This document shows positions 1 to 7,695 of a stretch of DNA of 26,412 nt, piece by piece. Within the stretch, counting starts at the first letter, position 1. Every line of letters starts with the position of its first letter. The stretch is from contig JWZX01002238.1 of the NCBI GenBank assembly GCA_001275005.1, forward strand, positions 1-26,412. Direction: 5' to 3'. The notes under the pieces are model-generated. The model saw only the letters and a program-made list of their open reading frames with translations, was not told the DNA's origin and did not search any database. The stretch comes from Chrysochromulina tobinii. Lineage: Eukaryota; Haptophyta; Prymnesiales; Chrysochromulinaceae. The position numbers and the translations under genes are program-made.

Positions 1-853
1 CGCCGCCGAGGCCGCCGCCCACGCTGCCGCCGAAGCCGCCGCCGCTGCCGCCGCCGACCTAGCCGACACGGCGCTCGCCGCCTATGCGGCCGCCCAGGCG
101 GCGGCGGCGCCCGACGCGGCGACACTCCGGCGCGCGCGCGAACTCCGCGACCGAGCGCGTCAACCGCTCGTACGACTCAAGGTGGGTCGATCTCCTCTCG
201 GCCGGCGCCAGCCCAGCATGCAAGCGCTCACCACGGCGCCCAGCATGCAAGCGCTCACCACGGCGTATCGCGCTTCTCCTCACAGGTGGACTATGGGGGC
301 TTCAGCACGTGCAACCCGCAAAAGTTCGGGCAGCGCTTCGTCGGGCGAGTCGCCAACCCGGGCGAGATCCTTCTCTTCCAACGGACCAAGGTGAAGCGGC
401 GCGAGGAGAAGGAGGCGCGCGAGGACGCAGCGAAGCGCGCCAAGGCGGGCGCCGGCGCGGCCGGCAGCAGTACGAGCGGAGTGCACGATGACTGGGGGGC
501 CGAGGACGCGGCGGCGGAGCTGCAGGAGCTCGTTGCGGAATTCCTCTCGGGCGGCAAGGAGTCGCTTCGGGTGCTGCCCACGCACGACCTGAACGCGGCG
601 GTGTTCACCGACTTTGTCGGCAAGGACAATAAGAGCGCAATCCGCAACCACGTCGAGGCGATGCTCAAGCGCACGCAGGCTTACCTGATGCAGGAGGCCT
701 CCCGTGCGGATCTGGAGGAGGCCGAGATCTCACGTGATGACCGGCAGCACAAGCCTCTCGAGGCTCAGGAGATCGAGAGGTCGCTCCAAGGCTACCTTCG
801 AGAGCACGAGCAGCAGCAGCGGCGGCAGCAGCAGTGGCAGCTGCCGCAGCAGC

Positions 854-905
<52 letters not shown>

Positions 906-1149
906 TTCTAGCGGAGATGCTAGCGGAGGAGGTGGGGTAGCGGCGGCAGCGGCGGCCGGCGGCGGCGGCGGGAGCAGCCTGCCGCCGCCACCTCCTCCGC
1001 GCTCTGCCCGCGAGCAAGCGCGCCATCTGCGTGACGCGGAGCTCTTTGCACAAGACGAGGCAGCACTCGATGGCAGCATGGTGGCCCATGAGAGCACCAC
1101 CGCTGCCGCACGCCTGCACGCACCGCCTCCGCCTCGACCGCCGACGGCG

Positions 1150-1185
<36 letters not shown>

Positions 1186-1935
1186 GGTGTGCGCTTCTTC
1201 GATCCGTTCTACGGCGCGCCCGGCTACAGGGCCGTCGCCGCCTCCGCACCAACTCCGCCTCCGCGGTCGCCGCCGATCGCCGTGCCGCCGTCGGCTGCCT
1301 ACGCGCCGACCGTCAGCGGCGGTTACGGAGGCGGCGACGGCGCAAGTGGTGGGCGGCGCGTAGTAGGCAGCGCGGGTGGCGCCGTGGTGGGCAGTACGGG
1401 TGGCGCGGTGCCAAGCCCCGCGCGCCTCATGCCTCTCGCTCTGACGGGGGGCAACCGCCTGTCTGCAGCAGACGCATCCAAGCGCTTCGCTCCGCCCCCA
1501 GCCAAGCATCTTCACAGCCAAGCATCTTCACAGCCAAGCATCTTCACATTCACAGCGGGCAATCATCTTCACACCGAAGCGCCAGCCGCGACCAATTTGA
1601 GCGCTGCCTACCCGGCACATCCGGCGATGATGGCAGCCACCAGCCCCTCGGCAGCTGCCGCGGCAGCGGCCGCAGCCTCTGCAGCCTCTCCGCCGGTTTG
1701 GGTGGCTCGTGGATCTGCCGGCACGACGGGCGCGGGCGCGGCGGGTGCCCTGAAGCGAGCGCCGACGTTTCGGGACGATGAGTTCGGTGACGTGCCGTTT
1801 CGGAGCTCGCAAGAGGCCGAGTCGCCCGAAGCGCCCATGGCGCCTGCGCCTCTGTCGGAGACCATCGAGGGCTCCGTGGCTGGCGGCAGCCGCGCATCGA
1901 CGACCGGGTTTGCAGCGCGGCGCCGTATCCGTTGA
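1..1935 (+). CDS. MRE11: MRE11 double-strand-break repair nuclease, C-terminal part (5' end outside the window)
   Basis: MRE11 is the nuclease subunit of the nuclear MRE11-RAD50-NBS1 complex, which senses and resects DNA double-strand breaks. Only the end of the gene is here. Exon A runs from the window edge to 181 (codons start at base 2) and ends RQPLVRLK. A 104-nt phase-0 intron occupies 182-285 (donor GTGGGT, acceptor CACAG). Exon B is 286-1935. The join gives PLVRLKVDYGGF, then QRFVGRVANPGEILLF, matching the capping-domain end of MRE11 (in human, PLVRLRVDY and FVDRVANPKDIIHFF). The following stretch to about codon 150 of exon B also matches the family (VFTDFVGKDNKSAIRNHVEAML). The rest is a long low-complexity tail with poly-Gly, poly-Ala and Pro runs, then an acidic FGDVPFRSSQ motif near the end that recalls the DDDPF-type C-terminus of MRE11 (inference). 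The catalytic phosphoesterase motifs lie upstream of the window. Confidence 0.9.
214..267 (+). repeat. 27-bp tandem duplication inside the MRE11 intron
   Basis: Two near-identical copies, starting at 214 and 241, lie in the 104-nt intron. Each contains GCATGCAAGCGCTCACCACG. The same element recurs in introns of Pol kappa (5877-5901) and of the SET gene (17013-17037, opposite strand). Confidence 0.9.
855..904 (+). repeat. (GGC)n trinucleotide tract in MRE11
   Basis: About sixteen uninterrupted GGC repeats encode poly-Gly in the MRE11 tail. A second shorter GGC tract lies at about 1144-1183. Such tracts are slippage-prone and probably variable between strains (inference). Confidence 0.9.
1501..1556 (+). 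repeat. 16-bp repeats ending in a TTCACATTCACAG motif, within MRE11 exon B
   Basis: Three copies of GCCAAGCATCTTCACA in tandem (period 16, not a multiple of three) are followed by TTCACATTCACAGC. The reading frame stays open through all copies. The same terminal motif recurs in the unrelated ORF at 11900-12235. It may be a repeat tolerated in a disordered tail, or an unrecognised intron. Confidence 0.8.
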
Positions 1936-2313
1936 GCTGAGCGGTGCATGCCCGTTGCGTCTCTTGCACGCGAACCATCGAAATAGAAGACTTCGATGTG
2001 GACATCTGAGGATCCGTGCGCATCTCGTCGCTCTCCGTCCGAGTACGCAGTACCGAGTCCCGCGAAGAGGACTTGTGTAAGCGCACTCTTCGCATCCGAA
2101 CTGCTGCGATCTGCGTGCCTTTGCGCTTTGCGATGCGTAGTTGCGACACTGATACAGAATCGGCGTGAGTTGTTCCACACTCGAGAGTTCGCTGCCTCGC
2201 AGTCACAACTGACTCTGGTCCTTTACGGACAGGTGCCGCACAGAGAGTACCGCACCGGAACGAGACTACAGACTACGCCACCCTCGAGCGCCGGCGTGGG
2301 ACCTCGGGCCACG
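1936..2313. other. Intergenic spacer between convergent MRE11 and SUMO
   Basis: 378 bases between the stop codons of two converging genes. No conserved ORF, RNA gene or clear repeat was seen. It probably holds the 3' UTRs of both genes. Confidence 0.6.
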
Positions 2314-2745
2314 TCAGGCCGCTCGTGTTGCCGCGTGTGAGTGAGCTGATACAGGGTGCTCTGGCTGGTGGCCACCGATGATGCCACCGACCTGCTCCAC
2401 CATCACGTCTATCACATCGCCATCCTCCATGTCCAGGTCCTTGGGGGACTGAGTCGGAGCGATGCGTTCGCCATCGAAGAGGAAGCGCACCGAGTTTTGG
2501 GCCACGCCTTGACGCTGGCAGAAGGCCGCCATGAGCTTCTGGAGCGGCGTTGTCATCTTGCACTTGAAGTCTGTGCACACAGCATCGTAATGTGGGACAC
2601 GTCAGCTTAGGCGACGGCGGCCATCGGGGGACCCAAACGAAGGTCCGTTCGCGAGCCTCGCACAGATCTCGTTGCCATCCTGCGTGACGACTTTGATGTT
2701 GATGGGCTCCGAGGCGTCCGGCTTCTTCTCGTCAGAAGAAGCCAT
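2314..2745 (-). CDS. SUMO: SUMO, small ubiquitin-like modifier precursor
   Basis: SUMO is conjugated to lysines of target proteins, mainly nuclear, after a SENP/Ulp protease exposes its C-terminal Gly-Gly. Two exons: 2664-2745 and 2314-2570, with a 93-nt phase-1 intron at 2571-2663 (donor GTGCGA, acceptor CACAG). The join restores the family core [15 protein letters not shown]. The 112-aa product runs from a short variable N-terminus through INIKVV (15-20), [18 protein letters not shown] (33-50) and [10 protein letters not shown] (55-64) to [16 protein letters not shown] (75-90). The mature end is Gly89-Gly90. A 22-residue tail follows that opens with a second IIGG (91-94), longer than the few residues typical of many SUMO precursors. 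No psi-K-x-E poly-SUMOylation site is visible in the N-terminus. The ATG at 2745 is the only one upstream in frame with the ubiquitin fold. It is transcribed divergently from the SF1-like gene. Confidence 0.94.
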
Positions 2746-3092
2746 GTGACACTTCGAGCGCTTCTTCCCGCCGAGGAGGCGGCAAGGGGCTGGGAGCCCT
2801 TGGAGGCGGCCAGCCGTGAAAAGCCCGGCAAGGCAGCAAGTTCAGTATGGTTGTGATGAGGTGGTCCAGGGGTCCTCGATCTAGTCGAAATTGTATCCTT
2901 TGTCTTGGCTGTGAAAGCGCTCTAAATACGAGAACCCGGCCTACAGACAAGCAATAGCCCAATAGGCTACTTGGGAGCATCAGGAATGCCAGTATGCCAC
3001 GAAGCTACACGATCAATTGTTTACGACGCTCTTCCTGGGCGGATGGGATTTGCTGAAGACATACCACGCGACATACCAACACAGCGCCCGAT
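2746..3092. promoter_or_regulatory. Divergent spacer between SUMO and the SF1-like gene
   Basis: 347 bases separate two start codons facing apart, so both promoters must lie here. No TATA box or recognised motif could be assigned. The right half (about 2880-3090) is less GC-rich than the flanking genes. Confidence 0.5.
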
Positions 3093-4355
3093 ATGTTTCA
3101 CGAGGAGATGGCCCTTACCCAAGAGCAGCTTCTCCTCCGAGCCGCGGGCGCGCTCCTCGCCTACGGCATCGACCCACTTGCCGACGCTTTCAGCATCGAC
3201 CCGGCCAAGGCGGTGGCCAGCGCACGCGCTGCGGCAGCGGCGTTGGGCCGCGCACCAGGTGACACCACGGCAGCCAGTGCTGCCACCTCTAGACCCGTAC
3301 CCGTCGACCCTATGGAGGCGGCGCGCCTGGCCGCGGCGCAGATTGCTCGCCAACCGGGCGTGTCCACCGGCGAGTCAGCAGCCGCTGCACCGCCATCTGC
3401 TGGTGGCGCCGCCACGACCGAAGCCGATCGGGCGGCAGCCGCCGCGGCGTTTGCAGCGTCCCTTACGGGCCACAAGAGATCGCGTTGGGGCGAGGGCAGC
3501 ACCCAGCTCGTCGCCGTTGGAGACGGTGGCGGCACTGGCGGTGCATCTTCGGTGGCCGCCAAGAATCAGCAGGCGCTCGTCGTCTCGCAGCTCAGCGACA
3601 AGCTCGCCGCCTTCCGTAAGGATCGTGGGGTAGACGACCCATCGGCAACGGGGCGGAAGCTGAGCTTGAAGCTGTTTGTGCCGGATCAGTTGCCGGGGCA
3701 GCGCGAGCGCAACTGGGTGGGCATCATCATCGGGCGCGATGGCGTCAACAAGAAGCGCTTCGAGGAGGAGACAGGCGCGACTATCTACTTGAGAGGCGAA
3801 GGCACGACGCTGCGTGGTGGGCCGCCCCGTGCGCAAAGCGGTGGCAAGGGTGGCAAGGGCGGCGGCGGCAAGGGCGGCGGCGGCAAGGGTGGTGGCGGCG
3901 GCAAGGGCGGCGGCGGTGGCGGCCGTGGCGACGCCGATGACGACACCGAGGCGATGCATGTGCTCCTCGAAGCCGATACGCAGGAAGCGCTCGACACTGC
4001 GCGTAAGCGCATCGTTGAGCTCTTCAACCCGAAGCGGGACTCGACGGCGCTCACGCTCTTCGATGGCGCACAGATCACGAGCGCCGCGCTCGAGAAGACC
4101 ACGCGCACCGAGGAGTGCGCCTTCTGCGGCAAGCCGGGCCATCACCACTCAAAGTGCCCCCAGCGGAAGACAACCTTTCAAATGACATCCATCATCTGCT
4201 CGGCTTGCGGCAGCAGCGGGCACACAGCCAAGGACTGCAAGGGTGGCCGCTCGAATGTGGCCTCGCTAGTCCCCAAAGGCTTCAACGCGCAGCCGAGCCT
4301 CCTCGACGATGACGACTTTGCCGCCTTCGACGCAGAGCTGCGAAGGAGGGGCTGA
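3093..4355 (+). CDS. SF1: SF1/BBP-like branch-point-binding splicing factor
   Basis: SF1/BBP binds the intron branch-point sequence in the early spliceosome and contacts U2AF65. This 420-aa intronless protein has the family order. An alanine-rich N-terminus is followed by KRSRW at 128-132, matching the U2AF-ligand motif of SF1. The KH domain begins near 190 (LFVPDQLPG, then NWVGIIIGRDG at 207-217, the GxxG loop as IGRDG, then ETGATIYLRGEG). Its C-terminal half (EAMHVLLEADTQEALDTARKRIVEL, about 286-310) is separated by a Gly/Lys-rich insertion at about 242-280. Two CX2CX4HX4C zinc knuckles lie at 342-355 and 369-382, and the tail is acidic. The usual BBP loop is GPRG, here GRDG, and the upstream helix-hairpin region is not obvious, so it is a divergent member. 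ATGs at 3093 and 3108 are both possible starts. Confidence 0.85.
   Translation: MFHEEMALTQEQLLLRAAGALLAYGIDPLADAFSIDPAKAVASARAAAAALGRAPGDTTAASAATSRPVPVDPMEAARLAAAQIARQPGVSTGESAAAAPPSAGGAATTEADRAAAAAAFAASLTGHKRSRWGEGSTQLVAVGDGGGTGGASSVAAKNQQALVVSQLSDKLAAFRKDRGVDDPSATGRKLSLKLFVPDQLPGQRERNWVGIIIGRDGVNKKRFEEETGATIYLRGEGTTLRGGPPRAQSGGKGGKGGGGKGGGGKGGGGGKGGGGGGRGDADDDTEAMHVLLEADTQEALDTARKRIVELFNPKRDSTALTLFDGAQITSAALEKTTRTEECAFCGKPGHHHSKCPQRKTTFQMTSIICSACGSSGHTAKDCKGGRSNVASLVPKGFNAQPSLLDDDDFAAFDAELRRRG
3838..3925 (+). repeat. GGC/AAG-rich repeat encoding a Gly-Lys insertion in the KH domain
   Basis: Imperfect repeats of GGCGGCGGCAAG and relatives encode GGKGGKGGGGK-type sequence between the two halves of the SF1-like KH domain. 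It stays in frame and falls where human SF1 has its variable loop (RGKGSVKEGK...). Confidence 0.85.
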
Positions 4356-4562
4356 CGCGCCTCCCAACATCCGTTTCGGAGGGGGACGGTCGGGTTGAAC
4401 GAACGTGCGGTGTATCCTATCTGCCGCTGCGAAAACAATTATGTGTGTTTATTTTACTCTGCCCTATTAATCACTTACTTGTCAACTGGGCCGGTCTCTC
4501 TAATCTTCCACCTAGCTCTTGACCAAAATGCAGCTTGGCGCTCGCTCGCTTTGGAGGCTCTT
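4356..4562. other. Convergent spacer with an AT-rich island
   Basis: 207 bases between the SF1-like stop and the Pol kappa stop. At about 4430-4500 base composition turns sharply AT-rich compared with the genes on either side. It is a likely shared 3'-end and polyadenylation region (inference). Confidence 0.55.
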
Positions 4563-7545
4563 TCATTGCTTTTTTCCACTGAACTCCAACCCGGACGAGG
4601 CCGAGCCACTGACAGGGCCAAGCCCTTCGCGGTGGTGGACCCATTTGGCGAGGCTTCCGGCGCCACCGGCACTCGGCTTCCTCGCTGAGGCTGACGCCTT
4701 TGAACCGGCGCCGCGTCCGCCGCGCCCACCGGCAGCGCAAGTGCCGCCTCCGCCACGGACCTTGCTCGGCGCCCCGCACGGCGCCCATCCTTGGGCAGCG
4801 AGCGTCGTGGCCGCCGGCAACAAGCTGCCGCGCATCGCGTCGCACATAGCGCAGCGCATGGTCGATGCGGCATTGATGAGTGTGCAGCACGCACACGCCC
4901 ACTCGGAGCTAGCAGGAGCCTTGATTGCCATTGATTTCCATTGATTGCACTCGGAGCTAGCAGGAGCCTTGGTTGCCCTTGATTGCCCTTGATTGCACTC
5001 GGAGCTTGCAGGAGACTTGATTGCCATTGATTGCCATTGATTGCACTCGGAGCTTGCAGGAGCCTTGGTTGCCCTTGATTGCCCTTGATTGCACTCGGAG
5101 CTTGCAGGAGACTTGATTGCCATTGATTGCCATTGATTGCACTCGGAGCTAGCAGGAGCCTTGATTGCCATTGATTGCATCGGAGCGACCGGGATTAGAC
5201 GCGCCGACGGCGTGAGCACCTCCCTCGCCTCCCTCGCCTCCCTCTCCTCAAGTGCCTGCAACGCCTCCCATACTTCAGCCGCGGCCTCTGCCTCCTGCCG
5301 ACTCAACGCCATCGCTCTCTCGAGCATGGTCACCTCCTGGCTCAGTGTGAGTGGCTCCTCGGCTGCCGCGGCCTGGTCACCAAACGCCTCGACTCCCGCG
5401 TCATCGAACGCCTCGCCTTCCGCGTCCCCAGACGCCTCAGCTCTTGCGTGCAGGCCAACATACGCCTCGCCTTCAACGTCCTCCACGTACGCCTCGGGCT
5501 CCTCACGCTGCTGAGTGCGCTGCCGCTTTGGCGTCGTCTCGGCTGCCGGCTCGGCCTCGTCCACCGCCGCCGTCGTCGCCACCACTGCCGCTGGGGCCGC
5601 CGTCGTCGCCACCGCCGCCGTCGTCGCCGAGGCCGCCGTCGTCGCCACCGCTGCCGGACAGAAGAAGGCCTGCAGCGGGCCCACCTCGCCGCTCGTGCCA
5701 GGAGCCAGCCGCAGGTTCGTCATGCGCAGCCCCATCAGCCGGTAGCGCACGCAGCCCGATGCGCCCGCCGACGCGCCCGCCGCAGCGCTCGCGGCGCGTT
5801 GGTTGGCTCGCAGCTGCTCATCCAGCCGCTGCAGCGCGACGGTCTCGAGGCGAACCTTGGCGCCGTGGCCGTACCTGCATGCACGCGCTCGCCACGGCGC
5901 TTGACATCCGAGGCCACGTCAGAGGTCATCCAGGGGCACTCCAGAGGGTCATCATATGGTGATCGCATGCCACCGGTACGCAATTAGGGGGCACTCGGGG
6001 CACGTACCACGTGGGCAGCGTGCATGTGCGCTCGTGTCGTCGAAAGGTATCCTCCTTGAGCTTGAGCGTGAGTGTGCGCCCTTGTAGCCCCTTGGCAACC
6101 ATCTGCTCCTCGAGCAAGCTGGCTAGCTCGGCACACCACTCTCGCAGCCGCGCCACGTGACCTGTCGGCTCCTCAGAGGTCATCAATGAGTCATTCATTT
6201 CACACGTACTCATAGGTACTCAGAGGCACTCCGAGGTAGTCCGCGGGAGTACGACGCACCTGTGGGCTCGAAGGTATATGTAATCATAGGTAATCAAGGC
6301 AATCATAGGTACGGTACTATAGGGGCGCACCTGTGGGCTCGAAGGTATATGTAATCATAGGTAATCAAGGCAAACATAGGTACTCATAGGGGCGCACCTG
6401 TGGGCTCGAAGGTATATGTAATCATAGGTAATCAAGGCAAACATAGGTACTCATAGGGGCGCACCTGTGGGCTCGAAGGTGCGCTCCTGCGACACACCCT
6501 TCTGACTCGGCTCGCCCTCGCGCTGTAGCGGTGGCGGCCCCTCTCCCCCGATGCCCAGCAGCGCGCTCAGGTGTTCACGCGCCACACGCGCCGTGAAGAG
6601 CGCACAGAGCGCCGCACGCTTGGCGAGCAGCTCGGCGCAGGTCTCGGCGCCCAGCACCTCTCGCAGCACTCGCTCCGTCACACGCCCGATGCCCGGGATC
6701 TTGCGCAACGGCATGGGTCCGATGAAGGACACAATCGCCTCGCGCTCCGCTGGCACAACGTACTGCCCGTTGGGCTTATTGACATCCGAGGCGATCTTTG
6801 CGAGCATCCGTGACGAAGCTATCCCCACAGAGCACGTGAGCCCGCGCGTCGCCTCGAGCACTTGATGCCTCAGCCGAGTGGCTGCTTCGGCGCCGCTGAT
6901 GGCATGGTGCGCGCAATAGTCGGTCAGGTCGAGGAAGGCCTCGTCGCAGGACGCGGCGATGAAGTGCGGATCGAAAAGACGGAAGGCCGTGCGCGCAAGC
7001 TCTGCGAACTTCAGGTACTTGGGAAAGTCGACCGGTACGAACCGGAGGCTCACCCCGGCCTCTCTGCACAGCCGCTGTGCGATGAAGCCGGGCATGGCGG
7101 AGCGCACGCCGTAGCGGCGAGCGGCGTAGCTCGCCGTCGAGATCATGCTGGTGCCGCCCACCGCGAAGACGACGTCGCCACGTAACGACGGGTCCTCGAG
7201 CGCCTCGCATGCGGCAAAGAAGGCGTCCATGTCGACGCACGCCCAGGTGCGCTCCAGGTTCCGATGGCCATCGAGCTCCACTAAAAGACGGTCGGCTCGC
7301 TGCTCATGCGACTTGAGCTCATCTGCACCAATCCGCTGGTGGCGCTCCCTGCACGCATTGATGTGCTCGGTGACCCTCTGGTCGCGCCGCTCCTGCTCCT
7401 TGAAGTGCGCCGAGTCCTTGGACATCTCGTAGACAATGCGCTTGATTTTCTCCTTATCGACGTTGGACATGCCCGCCTTCTCGTGCGTGAAGAGTGTGGA
7501 GAAGGAGGAAGGCGCCGCCGCGGCCGATATGCGCACGGTAGCCAT
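4563..7545 (-). CDS. POLK: DNA polymerase kappa (Y-family translesion polymerase) with a UIM + NZF tail
   Basis: Pol kappa is a nuclear DinB-type polymerase that copies past bulky minor-groove lesions. Three exons: 6465-7545, 6008-6161 and 4563-5874, with introns 6162-6464 (phase 1, GTGCGC...GACAG) and 5875-6007 (phase 2, GTACGT...GCAG). The 848-aa join is co-linear with human Pol kappa. It has the N-clasp (KAGMSNVDKEKIKRIV), catalytic CVDMDAFFAA (Asp105, Asp107), STASYAARRYGVRSAMPGF, CDEAF (Asp201-Glu202), NKPNGQY and the HhH region KIPGIGRVTERVL. The little finger follows, across both introns: QERTFEPTGHVARLREWCAELA, GRTLTLKLKEDTF and RYRLMGLRM. A degenerate PIP-like VGPLQAFF lies near 476-483, then a basic PKRQRT (about 527-532), a UIM-like LERAMALSRQE (about 596-606), a 16-aa repeat array and a RanBP2/NZF finger WACACCTLIN...CAMC (737-756). 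I see no UBZ finger, the module found in animal Pol kappa. An optional intron from 5219 (GTGCTC) could remove the repeat array in frame. Confidence 0.95.
4899..5180 (-). repeat. 48-bp tandem array (about six copies) in the Pol kappa C-terminal region
   Basis: Six 48-bp units start near 4900, 4948, 4996 and so on. In the gene frame each codes 16 residues of the form SMAIKAPASSECNQWQ, with alternating A and B types that make a 96-bp higher-order unit. Outer copies carry GAGCTAGC and inner ones GAGCTTGC. The array ends exactly at the tryptophan that opens the NZF finger. Confidence 0.95.
5563..5655 (-). repeat. Imperfect Ala/Val/Thr-coding repeats in Pol kappa
   Basis: Degenerate GCCGCCGTCGTCGCCACC-type repeats encode AVVATTAA-like sequence between the PIP-like motif and the UIM. 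This is low complexity, probably a flexible linker. Confidence 0.7.
6250..6480 (-). repeat. Tandem repeat carrying four copies of the Pol kappa exon 1 / intron 1 junction
   Basis: A unit with period 67 bp (71 for the most distal) occurs four times, with GCGCACCTGTGGGCTCGAAG at 6325, 6392 and 6459 and a near copy at 6254. In the gene sense each contains the last 16 exonic bases plus the donor, ACCTTCGAGCCCACAG then GTGCGC. Only the copy ending at 6465 continues the polymerase reading frame. Confidence 0.95.
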
Positions 7546-7695
7546 GGTTTCGAAAGGATGACGAAGTTTTCCGCGACAGCATGGCTTACCTCCAAAACCT
7601 CCTGTACATGTACCTCCGATCAATTTTGCGATATCCATTTTCAATCATCGAGGAACTCGGGACCCCGGGCTCTCCGAAACGTATCCCCCCCTATC
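7546..7695. promoter_or_regulatory. Short divergent spacer between Pol kappa and the cysteine protease
   Basis: Only 150 bases separate the two outward-facing start codons, so the two genes probably share a bidirectional promoter. No specific element was recognised. Confidence 0.5.

Noticed and set aside
730-1521. Minus-strand Arg/Ala-rich ORFs over MRE11
   Set aside because: They are products of the GGC tracts and GC-rich antisense sequence, with no homology.
5902-6795. TTGACATCCGAGG shared by Pol kappa intron 2 and exon 1
   Set aside because: A single 13-mer match within 26 kb is expected by chance and has no flanking similarity.
7306-7695. N-terminal extension of the cysteine protease
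   Set aside because: It lies antisense to conserved Pol kappa coding sequence, and a good signal peptide starts at 7696.
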